Shown here: one piece after another, positions 1-9,179 of the stretch | How positions within the stretch are numbered: position 1 is the stretch's first letter | Layout: the number at the start of each line of letters is the position of its first letter | Assembly: GCA_905209085.1 (NCBI GenBank) | Contig: CAJLRM010000014.1 | Coordinates: 1 to 43,466, forward strand | Direction of reading: 5' to 3' | Origin: an uncultured Eubacteriales bacterium | GTDB taxonomy: Bacteria > Bacillota > Clostridia > Christensenellales > Borkfalkiaceae | Length of the DNA: 43,466 bases | Translations under genes and position numbers: made by a program | The notes under the pieces: generated by a model | Databases searched by the model: none | What the model saw: only the letters and a program-made list of their open reading frames with translations | What the model was told of the DNA's origin: nothing

Positions 1-3000
1 CTGTCCACCCGACCGTTATTATTATAATTACGCGCGTATTGTAATATTACCTCTGACCCCTTTGTTTCCGTATATGCTGTCATTCGGTCCAACGTATCAT
101 AGGTATAAGCATATTCTCTCGTGAGTGTTCCCGATACTTTATCTTTCACCCCCGTCAATCTATCCGTCGTATCATAGATATATTCTACGCTATTCGTTCC
201 ATAAGTGGTTTTCAATACGTTCCCCCGCAAATCCTCACAGGTTATAAATACCTCCGAAGCGCCTCCGTTCCGAGGGGCATATGTCGCCGTCGCTTTGTTG
301 ACGGTCTTGTTGCTTCCGTTTACTGCTTCCGAAACCTTTTCCTGATAATCGTATTGTACGTAGTTTTCCTTGCCGTTCAGATTTACAGACTTCAATCGGC
401 GCTTATTATCGTATGTATACTGTATCTCATTGTTTCCGCTTCTCACTTCTATAATTTCCCCATACGTATAATGTGTCTGATTGCTGTTCTCTTCTCCTTC
501 CTCTGTGCTTTGCGTTATAGAAATTGCCGCGCCATCCTCCCCGTATCCATAAGCAAGTTTGCTTCCGTTAGGCTGAATTTGCGTGTTTACGATATTGGTT
601 CCTTTTACATACTCGTACTTCGTTCTATTCTCGCCCGACTCGCCTTTCTCTGCAAGTAGCTTCCCGTCTTCCGCATATTCGCTCTCCGTATAGAATTTGG
701 ACGAAGGATCCAAAGTGTTATACGTATACGATTTTTCTATGTTTCCTTTCTCGTCGTATACTGTTTCTTCTATCGTTTTCCCCCGCGTCTTTTCCTCGTC
801 TTCCACATAACTCTCCGTCCGAATTACCAAACCCTGCGCATTATAATTGTATTTCTTATACGCGACAAGCGTTTTTGCGGGCGCTGTCGTCACAATCGTC
901 GTCTTTTCTTCCGTCAGCTTTTGATCGTCGTCGTAGATATAATCTACCGTCGTCGTCTGCGTATTGCTTCCGGAGTCGTTCAGTTTTATTGCGTTCGTCG
1001 TTTTCCTCAAGGCGTTATTAAACTGATCCGGCGTCGTAGTTTCCGTATCTCCCTCGGCAAAGATAAACGAATTTAGCGCTGTTTTATAAAGCGTATCCTT
1101 CTTTGCTTGAGTCACTATACTTTTCGGATCATCTTGAGCCGTCGTTCCCTTCCAGTACGGCACATATTCATACTGTTCCGCTTTCGTTACGACTCCGTTT
1201 TCTTCCAAATAATATGCTGTGCAATTTCGTTCACTATCGAATATATACTTCTCCTTATTGGTATCTTCCGTTACGAGTGTGTAATTCATATCCGTATTCG
1301 TTGCTTGAAAATAACTGATTGTAATCGACGAAAGTAAGTTAGTTACGGCGGAAGCATTCGTTTTGGGAATCCCGTTTATCGTGGAATAATTATAAATATA
1401 TCTCAGTTTATTCCCCTCATAGGACAGAGTCGTTTTCAAGGCATTAGCCGTTTCTTCCACCCACGCAATATTATTGTCGGAATAGCCAATCTTTACTTCC
1501 TTTCCCGTATCGTATTTTATTTTCTCTAATTTTTTCCCTGCCGTATCATAGCTATACGCAACTTTTCTGCCCCGCGTATCCATAATGGCAGAAAGTTTAT
1601 TCTTTGGAGTATACGTAAACGTTACCGTTTTTTCGTTATTATTATAAACGCGCGCAATCCTTACGCCTGAAGAATAATCGAGATAATATTTTTCATACTC
1701 TATTATCGCATAATTCTCATAATGATCATAAACGGCCACAAGATTTCCGCTTTCGTTATATCCTTTGATAATTTGTCCGTTAGTAAGGAAATTGACAGGC
1801 GTTTGGCGCTTCATTTGCTCTAATTGCTCGTTTTTAGCGACGTATTCTTTATAATAGCTCTGTACCTGATCGATATAGAAGGACTTTTTATTTCTTATTA
1901 CTTTCAGTTGTTCTTGAACTATGCCTACTTCTTTCGGACCCTGTGTTTTCAAAGAATCTATTTCTTTTAATATTAAATTTCTTTGTCTGAATTGTGCTTT
2001 TATCTCCAATCCCGATACTTCGATATCAGGGTCTTCTTCTGCCGGTCGATCTATGAGCTTATAAAAACTGTCGGTCTCAAACATCTCATAACCTGTTTCT
2101 GAAATAATATCGTCATTTTCTATAGCATTTCTAATAACTTCATTCTTTTCATTTATATTTTGTATAACTGTATTTATAGCTTGCCATATACCTGTACCTG
2201 CAAAATAGACTTTTAATTCGGGCAATAAATATCTTTGCAGTTTCAGATTCAGTTCATACAAAGACAGTTGAAGGGACGCCAATCTTTTTTCTACGTTAGA
2301 CTTTTCCGGAATGATGGAAGCATTGTTATAAACTTCCTGCATGGACTTTTCTTGAAGTTTTAAAGACTGATACTGTAACGCTTCGCTCTTCGGAATCGGC
2401 ATTTGATTGCTCGTATAAGTTCCGAAAATCTCTGTAGACGTTATATCGTTGTTCACATTGTATGTTCCATCCGACGTGTTCATCACTACAAATTCTTTCC
2501 AAGCATTGTGATAACTTTTTACCTGTTCTTCCAGCTGCTTATAGTCGTCATTTCTTTGTTCTAAGAATTTATAATTTTTAAAGCCCTCGATTTTTGTGAT
2601 CGCTTTCAATCCCGTAGAAGATTTATATTCCGCATACGCTTTGTTTCCGTTATATTTCAGCGTTCCGTCTGCTTCCACTACGATATTCGATTTATCGGCG
2701 GTTATGTATACCTTTTTATTGTCATTATTTATATAGTAATAATAATCTTTAAACCCGTGTTTATCTCCTTTCGCATCCGTATAGATATAATCCGCGTCCA
2801 CTACACTATTCCCGTCTTTCTTGATAAACGTTTCATCGAGGCTTAATCTAAAATTATCCCCCACGAATCTATTTTCCGCGCTTTTTTTATAGATATGCGA
2901 AATCCCCAATCCCATCACCGAGTCCGCGGCCGCGACGTCGGAAATAATCGTTGCTATCTCTCCCGTTGCAAGATTTACTTCTCCTTCAGCAATTCCTGCA

Positions 3001-4418
3001 AGCGTAAACGTTGTCTTTGTAGGAATCGTATTCTCATTAGTTAAATACTCGATCTCGATAATCGGACTTTCTGTAAAATTCCCATTAATATACTCATAGG
3101 TATAATAAGACGGTTCCACATAGATAGTAAAATCGCTTGTATCAGAATAACTTTTAAATGTATTTGTTATATCTTCTTCCCAATTCCCGTTGCTGCTATT
3201 ATAATATTTATAGCTTCCGTTTACTCTCATGTATCCGCTGAAACTTCCCACAGGTATCAGTATCAATTTCACGCCCACGATTCGATCTCTTAATATGTTC
3301 ATCTGACTTCTTTTTATCGTCAGACACGTCCTGTATTCTATCGATGAATTTTTCTGCACTTTAATATAGGAATATCCGGAAGTATCTCTCCATGCGCTCG
3401 TACTCGTTCCCGAACTCGAAGAAGAAATAGTCCTGTATTGTATCTTTCTTGCAATTAAATTCGTATTGTTGGTGATAATCTGCGGATCGATCGTGACGGG
3501 GAAAACTCTCTCGGGCGCGTTTATCCACTCCGCGCTCGCAACCACTGTAAACAAATACTTGCCCTCGGTTTCGGGGGCCAATTCGTAATACACCTCCTCG
3601 CTGTTTTCTCCGTTTGCGTCGTACATATACGGACAAGGAATCGTAAACACACGTTTTTCTTCCTTTTCTCCGTTCTCTTTTTCCGTTTCCCCATACAATT
3701 CGAGATGGGTATTATCTTCCGACAGACGCATTTTCAAGCCTTGCGTGTTCAATGCAAACCGGTATTTATACTCCTCCGCCCTCTCTTTTACGAGGATGTT
3801 TTCCTTGACGTTATTCCCTTGCAGTTTATACTCGATATCCGTATTTTCCTCTACATTTTCGTATACCGCTCGGCTTATCTTACTGTTTACAGCTCCCTTT
3901 ACGCTCTTTTCCACTTGGAGCACGGAGGAAGTCCCTGCTTTCGCTCCCTCTATCTCCATCGACATACCTGCCGCATTTAAGAACGTTTTTTCGCCCTCTG
4001 CCTTTTGCTTGCCAAGATACTCCCACGATAAAGACAAATCTCTCCCGTTGATCTCTACTTTCTTTCCCTTTTCCGCTTTGGAAACCTTGGTTGTGAATTT
4101 GCCGCACTTCGCTTCATACCCGTCCTCTTTCTCTTCCAGGGAATTGTCTATCTCTTTCCATTCCTTTTCTTCTTCGTCGTAATAATTGACAGGCATCGCG
4201 CTGAATATGCTTTTCGCCGTGTTGTTATTGAGCAGATAATGCCGCGAGTGTTCGTTGATGTGTTCTTCGTCTTCGCTCAAAACCGCCGGATCTTCCCAGG
4301 TTTTCTCCCTTTTGAGAGTTTCTTCCGTCATCATTGCTTGTTCTTGAACCGCCTTTATTTCTTCCGACTGCTCTTGTATTACTTCTTCGTTTATATTTTT
4401 TAATTTGATACTTCCCAT
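1..4418 (-). CDS. RHS/YD-repeat protein with DNRLRE-like region, 3' end beyond the window
   Basis: The frame is open from ATG at 4418 to the left edge (1472 codons seen, no stop), so the C-terminal end and any toxin tip are missing. About residues 60-110 read like the WapA-type N-terminus (PVNYYDEEEKEWKEIDNSL). A PVTIDP motif near residue 303 introduces a DNRLRE-like beta region (about 310-480). Residues about 670-870 are rich in predicted coiled coil. From about 870 on there are YD repeats (for example EYIYDTTDRLTGV, YAYTYDTLDRMTAY). Known relatives are large surface or secreted proteins, often polymorphic toxins. No signal peptide is visible at the N-terminus (MGSIKLKNINEEVIQEQ), which is odd for a wall-associated RHS protein. 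AAAGGA lies about 10 bases upstream of the ATG. The codons are more AT-rich than in the sugar operons. Family assignment is firm; toxin role is inference. Confidence 0.85.
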   Translation of the reverse strand, partial: MGSIKLKNINEEVIQEQSEEIKAVQEQAMMTEETLKREKTWEDPAVLSEDEEHINEHSRHYLLNNNTAKSIFSAMPVNYYDEEEKEWKEIDNSLEEKEDGYEAKCGKFTTKVSKAEKGKKVEINGRDLSLSWEYLGKQKAEGEKTFLNAAGMSMEIEGAKAGTSSVLQVEKSVKGAVNSKISRAVYENVEENTDIEYKLQGNNVKENILVKERAEEYKYRFALNTQGLKMRLSEDNTHLELYGETEKENGEKEEKRVFTIPCPYMYDANGENSEEVYYELAPETEGKYLFTVVASAEWINAPERVFPVTIDPQIITNNTNLIARKIQYRTISSSSSGTSTSAWRDTSGYSYIKVQKNSSIEYRTCLTIKRSQMNILRDRIVGVKLILIPVGSFSGYMRVNGSYKYYNSSNGNWEEDITNTFKSYSDTSDFTIYVEPSYYTYEYINGNFTESPIIEIEYLTNENTIPTKTTFTLAGIAEGEVNLATGEIATIISDVAAADSVMGLGISHIYKKSAENRFVGDNFRLSLDETFIKKDGNSVVDADYIYTDAKGDKHGFKDYYYYINNDNKKVYITADKSNIVVEADGTLKYNGNKAYAEYKSSTGLKAITKIEGFKNYKFLEQRNDDYKQLEEQVKSYHNAWKEFVVMNTSDGTYNVNNDITSTEIFGTYTSNQMPIPKSEALQYQSLKLQEKSMQEVYNNASIIPEKSNVEKRLASLQLSLYELNLKLQRYLLPELKVYFAGTGIWQAINTVIQNINEKNEVIRNAIENDDIISETGYEMFETDSFYKLIDRPAEEDPDIEVSGLEIKAQFRQRNLILKEIDSLKTQGPKEVGIVQEQLKVIRNKKSFYIDQVQSYYKEYVAKNEQLEQMKRQTPVNFLTNGQIIKGYNESGNLVAVYDHYENYAIIEYEKYYLDYSSGVRIARVYNNNEKTVTFTYTPKNKLSAIMDTRGRKVAYSYDTAGKKLEKIKYDTGKEVKIGYSDNNIAWVEETANALKTTLSYEGNKLRYIYNYSTINGIPKTNASAVTNLLSSITISYFQATNTDMNYTLVTEDTNKEKYIFDSERNCTAYYLEENGVVTKAEQYEYVPYWKGTTAQDDPKSIVTQAKKDTLYKTALNSFIFAEGDTETTTPDQFNNALRKTTNAIKLNDSGSNTQTTTVDYIYDDDQKLTEEKTTIVTTAPAKTLVAYKKYNYNAQGLVIRTESYVEDEEKTRGKTIEETVYDEKGNIEKSYTYNTLDPSSKFYTESEYAEDGKLLAEKGESGENRTKYEYVKGTNIVNTQIQPNGSKLAYGYGEDGAAISITQSTEEGEENSNQTHYTYGEIIEVRSGNNEIQYTYDNKRRLKSVNLNGKENYVQYDYQEKVSEAVNGSNKTVNKATATYAPRNGGASEVFITCEDLRGNVLKTTYGTNSVEYIYDTTDRLTGVKDKVSGTLTREYAYTYDTLDRMTAYTETKGSEVILQYARNYNNNGRVD

Positions 4419-4502
4419 TTTCTTTGATTCCTTTTTTTTTATTTTTTATCGTTGTTTATAAAGCCTGTATGCCGATCTGTTCTATATAACTCTTTTTGTT
4501 TT

Positions 4503-4511
4503 TTAGCGCAT
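4503..4511 (-). other. Two-codon mini-ORF (Met-Arg-stop) behind a strong Shine-Dalgarno
   Basis: On the minus strand GGGAGGTGA (4525-4517) is followed after five bases by ATG CGC TAA. This is the best ribosome site in the leader of the RHS gene, yet it opens only a dipeptide ORF. It may be a leader, or the eroded start of a former gene; another frame across 4456-4596 reads as a plausible peptide tail (GGEPDALKNKKSYIEQ) without a start codon. Confidence 0.3.
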
Positions 4512-4639
4512 CGGGTTCACCTCCCTTTTTTATTCGTTTATAGGACGAGATTGCATCCTTCTCGTTTCTGTTCTTTCAGAATCTATTTTCCACTCCTTTT
4601 CGTGCAGGTTGTGCCCGAAACAAAAAACTTTTTTAAATT

Positions 4640-4709
4640 TTTTTTCAAAAAAAGCGTCTTGACAAACAGCGCCCCGGTTCTTGGAGGCGGACTGTTCGCC
4701 AAGACGCTT
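4640..4709 (-). terminator. Rho-independent terminator-like hairpin between zinc-ribbon gene and RHS gene
   Basis: Outer arms AAGCGTCTTG (4652-4661) and CAAGACGCTT (4700-4709) pair perfectly over 10 bp. Inner pairs ACAG/CTGT and CGCC/GGCG extend the stem. Read on the minus strand the hairpin is followed by seven U residues. It would end the zinc-ribbon transcript, or act as an attenuator in front of the RHS gene. No recognised riboswitch family was seen. Confidence 0.6.
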
Positions 4710-4830
4710 ATTCAGGTCTTGCTCTGACGCCTTTTAGACGTTTTACGAACTCTTATTGCCGTCTATGGACGACCGGATTTACTAATGCACTGTTTCAGCA
4801 TGACCGCCGTGTGGACTTACAACGATGATT

Positions 4831-5007
4831 TTATTGTTTTATTATCTTTACTTCTATCTCATTTTTCTTTTTCTGTTTACTCACAACCGCTGCCCCGCAC
4901 TTCTTACACGTTCGACGCAGGACTCCGTTCTCTCCTCTATTTCCCTCTATCCTGTTTCCGCAATTCGGACAATATATTTGCACCGACTTTTGTGTACTCA
5001 CTTTCAT
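4831..5007 (-). CDS. Small zinc-ribbon protein (58 aa)
   Basis: The 58-residue product has two CPxCG-type knuckles, CPNCGNR and CKKCGAA, 18 residues apart between their first cysteines. This is the layout of a single zinc ribbon, resembling small Com-like or rubredoxin-knuckle proteins. The tail is lysine-rich (SKQKKKNEIEVKIIKQ). ATG at 5007 is preferred: AGGAT lies eight bases upstream, whereas the longer reading starts at a GTG (5094) without a ribosome site. A TATAAT box at 5142-5147 lies upstream. It sits directly upstream of the RHS gene on the same strand, separated by a hairpin terminator. Function is unknown; nucleic-acid binding or a regulatory role is only a guess. Confidence 0.6.
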   Translation of the reverse strand: MKVSTQKSVQIYCPNCGNRIEGNRGENGVLRRTCKKCGAAVVSKQKKKNEIEVKIIKQ

Positions 5008-5141
5008 TCCTCTTATCCTATCCCTCTCGCTTATGCGTTGCTTTCCACTCGCTTGTTCCTCTTTTCTTAAAAGCTTCTTTCTGATTTTTAACACGGCGAA
5101 CCGAATATAAACGTTTTTATGATTCCTGTTCTTACGATTTT

Positions 5142-5147
5142 ATTATA
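5142..5147 (-). promoter_or_regulatory. -10 box of the zinc-ribbon gene
   Basis: The minus strand reads TATAAT here, about 135 bases before the ATG at 5007. The matching -35 position is poor (GATAAA at 17 bp), so the promoter is likely weak or activator-dependent. The stretch 5148-5232 holds nothing else recognisable. Confidence 0.45.
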
Positions 5148-5232
5148 GCACAAAAAAATATACGTTTATCGGCAGATTTTTTTCCACTAAATTTCCCTTC
5201 CGCCATTATCTTATGCGCTATTTTTGGCTTAC

Positions 5233-5267
5233 AAAAAAACGGGATACTCTAAGTATCCCATTTTTTA
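5233..5267. terminator. Terminator at the end of the ten-gene sugar operon
   Basis: GGGATACT (5241-5248) pairs with AGTATCCC (5252-5259) across a 3-base loop. A-runs on the left and T-runs on the right make it usable from both strands. On the minus strand it lies about 85 bases after the stop of the last gene (5343) and is followed by GTTTTTTTG. Confidence 0.8.
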
Positions 5268-5342
5268 TTGATTTCATCATTTTGGCGTTTTTTTGCTTTA
5301 TACCTGTGCAGAACAGTTTTCCAAACGGTTTGACCACTCTTA

Positions 5343-6650
5343 TCAAAATTCTATTTCGAAAAGCCTTCCCATGTAAGGTCTGCCAAAATTCAACTTTATA
5401 GAACTGCCGCATATTGCCCTTTCTTTTGCCGACTTAGGATAGAGCAAAACAGCGCTCTTTGCCGCGACGGGAATAATAATTTCAGCATTCCCCTCTTGCC
5501 GCCAAACAAACAGCAAACCTGTATTGCTCTTCTCTTTTCTAAATAAAATAACCACGGCTTTCTGTTTTTCGGGAATCCGCACGAAACCGTTTGGAAAACT
5601 AGGATAAGCCTCAGCCGTAAACTTCCGTATCTTTTTATACACCGTCACGCCCTCTTTTATCAGGGCTTTTCCGGAAGATGCTCCCTTATCTATTCTGCCG
5701 GAAAGATATAAGACGCCGCTCATCCCCACGAGCATGGTGTAAACGATACTTTCCTCATCGTATTGATCGGGAGCAAACTCTTTTCCGCGGTGAAAATCGT
5801 CATACAAATGCGGATACGGATACGCCCACATTCCCGCTTTTTCAGATGGAATATGCGCCAAAGCGCCCTGCGCGATCGACGGATAATTTGCGGCAATTTC
5901 CTGATCGGAAGTGCTTTGGATATCAAAAATGCGAAGCATATCATAATCGGCGCGCATTCCTCCCGAAGCGCAGTTTTCAAGCATCAAATCAGGAAATTCT
6001 CTCCTAAGCTCCGTATAAAATTCTCTCACCGCCCGGGTATATTCCACCCCGTCGAAACCGCTGTTCCCGATGCAATCGTTATAATCGTTTTTGATAAAAC
6101 GGATCCCCGCATTGTAATAGAACCTGACTTTTTCCAACATATATTCGCGAACATACGGATTACGAAAATCGAGAAATACCCGAGCCCCGCCGCCTACGCG
6201 CACTCCGTTTCGGGTCAAAAACCAATCGTCGCTCTTTTTATAGACTTCCGAATTTTCGCCGGCCACTTCCATTTCCAGCCAAAGTCCGGGAATCATTCCT
6301 TTAAACTTTATTGTTTCTATCACCTTAAAAAAGCCGTCTTTTCCAAAGAGTGTTTTTGAATACCTCCAATCTCCTAATCTGTTTGTTCTATCCTCTTCTT
6401 TCTCGTATTCCCATCCCTCGTCGATACAAAACACCTCGGCGCCTGCCTCCGCGGCCGCCTCAATTAAAGGATATGTTTTTTCCGAACAAGGTTGCGCCCA
6501 AAGGCAGTTCATATAATCATTGAACACGACGGGATACGCTGCGCCGCATTTTTCCCCGCGCTTTTTTATCGTCAAAATTTTTATCGCCTCATTAAGTCCG
6601 CCCTCGACCAGAAAGGACTCTGGGCGAAAGATAACTTTCCCCCGAGGCAA
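5343..6650 (-). CDS. GH36 alpha-galactosidase, catalytic part (downstream half of a frameshifted gene)
   Basis: This half carries the TIM barrel of a GH36 retaining alpha-galactosidase, which removes terminal alpha-galactose. Visible landmarks are FCIDEGWE (about 75-81), the nucleophile motif FIKNDYND with Asp189, ENCASGGMRADYDML (225-239) and the acid/base motif TSDQE with Asp249. The C-terminal beta domain follows. There is no signal peptide, so it would act in the cytoplasm on imported oligosaccharides. Its first possible codon (TTG, 6650) lies inside the preceding reading frame and has no ribosome site. It therefore looks like the continuation of the upstream fragment after a one-base shift rather than a separate gene. 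Together the halves give about 640 residues, near the family norm of about 700. Confidence 0.85.
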   Translation of the reverse strand: MPRGKVIFRPESFLVEGGLNEAIKILTIKKRGEKCGAAYPVVFNDYMNCLWAQPCSEKTYPLIEAAAEAGAEVFCIDEGWEYEKEEDRTNRLGDWRYSKTLFGKDGFFKVIETIKFKGMIPGLWLEMEVAGENSEVYKKSDDWFLTRNGVRVGGGARVFLDFRNPYVREYMLEKVRFYYNAGIRFIKNDYNDCIGNSGFDGVEYTRAVREFYTELRREFPDLMLENCASGGMRADYDMLRIFDIQSTSDQEIAANYPSIAQGALAHIPSEKAGMWAYPYPHLYDDFHRGKEFAPDQYDEESIVYTMLVGMSGVLYLSGRIDKGASSGKALIKEGVTVYKKIRKFTAEAYPSFPNGFVRIPEKQKAVVILFRKEKSNTGLLFVWRQEGNAEIIIPVAAKSAVLLYPKSAKERAICGSSIKLNFGRPYMGRLFEIEF

Positions 6651-7242
6651 GTATTTTTACCGTATCTAAATGACGGCCGTCTATCTCACCGGCGGAAATA
6701 TATGCAAAATCACCTTGAATACCTACCTCTATTTTCCAATTTGCAGTAGGTTCCAGGGAAAGAAAGAGCGTCTTTCCGCTTCGCTTGTTTTCAATTGCCA
6801 CAAAGGGAATATAGGTACACGTCGTATACGAACCTTTTGAGATCATCGAAAAACTTTTAACGATGGGATGTACCGAGGCGGGAAAAAGTTCCGCGTCCTC
6901 CAATGTGAGCGCATGATATTGAAACTCACTCTGCCAACAGCTGGTAAAATAATGAATGATCGTATCCCGAGGGGAAGAGGGAGTTATTTTCAAAGAAACC
7001 CGCCGCGAGAAATGCGCGATTATTCTTTCTTCCTTTCCTTCGTTCTTTAAAACGAGCTTTTCGTCCGAGGGCAAAAGGAAAACGCAAAGTCCGCTTGCTT
7101 CATGTTTCCACCTATCGCCCTCTAAAATACAACGAGCCGTCTGCGCACTGTTTGTAAGGCTTTCCGCGGCGCTATGTCCCGCCTCGAATCCTTCTATTCC
7201 CAAAAAAAAGGGAGGGATTTTTTTATCCATACTCATTTCCAT
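6592..7242 (-). CDS. GH36 alpha-galactosidase, N-terminal domain fragment (frameshifted)
   Basis: The 216 residues match the N-terminal beta-sandwich of GH36 enzymes and end with the family's linker into the barrel (ILASGESYLSPRV). The frame then runs into a stop at 6592, while the catalytic domain continues in the neighbouring frame. The shift falls around 6601-6640; a single extra or missing base there would rejoin the halves. Three ATGs are close together at the start (7242, 7236, 7230) and none has a strong ribosome site. It follows the esterase gene by 63 bases and is the last gene of the operon. Either the gene is broken, or the base call is wrong, or the ribosome shifts; the sequence alone cannot decide. 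Confidence 0.75.
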   Translation of the reverse strand: MEMSMDKKIPPFFLGIEGFEAGHSAAESLTNSAQTARCILEGDRWKHEASGLCVFLLPSDEKLVLKNEGKEERIIAHFSRRVSLKITPSSPRDTIIHYFTSCWQSEFQYHALTLEDAELFPASVHPIVKSFSMISKGSYTTCTYIPFVAIENKRSGKTLFLSLEPTANWKIEVGIQGDFAYISAGEIDGRHLDTVKILASGESYLSPRVLSGRGRT

Positions 7243-7305
7243 AAACTCACACTCTGATAAAAAATTTTATCGCGACGGACTTCTTGGAGTCTTATTGCAA
7301 AACAT

Positions 7306-7956
7306 CTATATAACCGAAAAAATACGTTTTGCAATCGCCGCCATTCCCCTGTCGCCGGGATGCATAGCGACGCCTTTATGCTCAAAAAGTCCGTCCGCAC
7401 GCATAGCGCTGTCCTCGCCCAAATCTCCCAGCTCGACAAGCTCAGCCTTACAATCCAAAGCCGCTCGCTTGATGATAGGATCTGCGAATTCGTTTTTCCA
7501 AAACCCCGTTGTAAAAATAAGTTTTGCGTTTTCTCCGCTTAAATATCCGGCAAACTGCTTATAACGCTTCAAAAATATATCCGAACGCTTAGAAGCGGGC
7601 GCGACGTTTTCCGAAATACGCATAATGACACAGTCTGCGGCAAAATCTTTTGCGGCGCGGTATTCGTCAAATATAAAGTCCCGATAATAATATTTTTCAA
7701 AAACCGAAGCCTGCAAAATACACATCCGGGTTTTCCCGCGCTCAGAACATAGCGTATACAGCCTATGAACAAAATCCGCTTCTTCGCAGCTTGCCGCCAT
7801 GCCGAAATCGCCCGTCCAGCCTATCTCCGGCTTGGGGGAATGAAGTGTGATAGAGTTTCCGACGACGAGTACCTTATACCCCTTTTCGCCGATAAAGCGT
7901 ATGGGGTTTTCGACCTGATCTTCGACCGGCACATCATTTTTCAATAAAAGTTCCAT
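7306..7956 (-). CDS. SGNH/GDSL-type hydrolase, likely carbohydrate esterase
   Basis: The protein begins its core with VLVVGNSITLH, the block-I motif of SGNH hydrolases, giving Ser35 as the likely nucleophile. It ends with AMHPGDRGM, where His199 fits block V; the usual DxxH aspartate is not obvious at the -3 position. Such enzymes in sugar operons typically remove acetyl or other acyl groups from glycans. No signal peptide is seen, so it would act in the cytoplasm. ATG at 7956 is preferred: AAGAAG lies just upstream and the 20-base gap to the previous stop is natural, whereas an upstream ATG (7992) would overlap the previous gene. Substrate unknown. Confidence 0.75.
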   Translation of the reverse strand: MELLLKNDVPVEDQVENPIRFIGEKGYKVLVVGNSITLHSPKPEIGWTGDFGMAASCEEADFVHRLYTLCSERGKTRMCILQASVFEKYYYRDFIFDEYRAAKDFAADCVIMRISENVAPASKRSDIFLKRYKQFAGYLSGENAKLIFTTGFWKNEFADPIIKRAALDCKAELVELGDLGEDSAMRADGLFEHKGVAMHPGDRGMAAIAKRIFSVI

Positions 7957-7976
7957 ATATTTCTTCTTAAATACTA

Positions 7977-9179
7977 TCAGTGATAAAAGCATTCATACAG
8001 ATTACGAAATACTCCGGCCGTCCACCCGAGCATTTTCGGCGATTCATATTCTTGATTCGAATATTTGCCTGTCACAGACGAATACTTTTCATAAAGACAG
8101 CCGCCGGCATCAAAATTTTCCGCGACCGTATTCATGTATTTATCCGCTATACGCCTGGCACTGTCGTCCGAGGCGGAATTTTGCAACGCCTTCACGGAAA
8201 AATAGACGAGCGGCGGCCACATATTCGGATAATCCCATTGAAACATACTCCCTTCCGACTTTTCGCAGGCGGCAATCCCCTTTTCGCATTCCAAAACGCC
8301 CAAAATCTTTTCACACACTCCCCGATCGTCGATGATTCCCGCCCAAAACGGCAGAAGACTTGCCACGCTGATTATCCCCGACTGTTTTTTGTTTATAAAA
8401 TCGTAGTCGCGCAATATGCCGTCGCAGTCTTTCATATAACGATACATTGCATTTTTTCGTCTATCCGCTTTTCGGGCAAAACTTTCCGATAACTCACTGT
8501 CATTGAGAATTTTAGCAAATTCGGAGATAATAATTTCATTTCTATACAGAATGGAATTCAGATCCACTTGAACAAAATCAAGTGCCCGCCCGTCAAAACG
8601 CGGCGAAAAATCCCATCCGCTTTCGGCTTCGGCAAATAAATTCTTTGATTTTTCATACGCATCGCAATCGTTCTTTTTAAGTATGCCTCTAAGCGCCACC
8701 TCATCGACAAAGCGTTCGATTTCCTCTTTCGTCGCGGAAGAAGAATATTGATTCAACCCGCAATCGGTATTTCTCGATTTCATCCAGAACTCATATTCGC
8801 GCCGCATACTTCCGAAGAACTCGCAAACCGTATCTGCGGACGGATACATTCGATAATAATCGTAAACTGCGCTGCAAAACAACGGAGGTTGGGAACGATT
8901 CAACATACAATGTAAGTTCGCATTGGGAATAAACCCGAAGCGATCGACCAAACACTTCATATTTCGCAAATTATTCAGAGCCTGCTTTGGCATATCGTAT
9001 AACAATCCGAGATTCGCGAAATACGTATCCCAGTAAAAAAAGTATGTAAACCTTTGGTTCTCGCACGGTACCGTCTTAGGATAGGGCAAGGGAATTTCGT
9101 CGTCTTTCGAAGTTTCCGTTCTGACCGTATTTTTCCAATGGTTCTTTATATAATCATTGACTCTTTCTCTTCTATTCAT
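7977..9179 (-). CDS. GH37 (trehalase-family) glycosidase
   Basis: The 400-residue protein carries the GH37 landmarks in order: RFTYFFYWDTYF (43-54), LNRSQPPL (93-100), AESGWDFSPRF (185-195) with the general acid Asp190, QWDYPNMWPP (314-323), and NQEYESPKMLGWTAGV near the end with the likely base Glu377. GH37 members known so far are alpha,alpha-trehalases working by inversion. At 400 residues it is shorter than typical trehalases (about 500-560), mainly because it lacks an N-terminal extension and signal peptide, so it is cytoplasmic. Its ATG overlaps the stop of the preceding gene by 8 bases, with AAAGGA as ribosome site, suggesting translational coupling. A trehalase is unexpected next to rhamnosidase- and galactosidase-like genes, so another alpha-glucoside may be the substrate. 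Confidence 0.8.
   Translation of the reverse strand: MNRRERVNDYIKNHWKNTVRTETSKDDEIPLPYPKTVPCENQRFTYFFYWDTYFANLGLLYDMPKQALNNLRNMKCLVDRFGFIPNANLHCMLNRSQPPLFCSAVYDYYRMYPSADTVCEFFGSMRREYEFWMKSRNTDCGLNQYSSSATKEEIERFVDEVALRGILKKNDCDAYEKSKNLFAEAESGWDFSPRFDGRALDFVQVDLNSILYRNEIIISEFAKILNDSELSESFARKADRRKNAMYRYMKDCDGILRDYDFINKKQSGIISVASLLPFWAGIIDDRGVCEKILGVLECEKGIAACEKSEGSMFQWDYPNMWPPLVYFSVKALQNSASDDSARRIADKYMNTVAENFDAGGCLYEKYSSVTGKYSNQEYESPKMLGWTAGVFRNLYECFYH

Noticed and set aside
3745..4182. A 145-codon plus-strand frame rich in Ser and Phe
   Set aside because: It lies antisense inside the RHS gene, has low-complexity shadow composition and no ribosome site.
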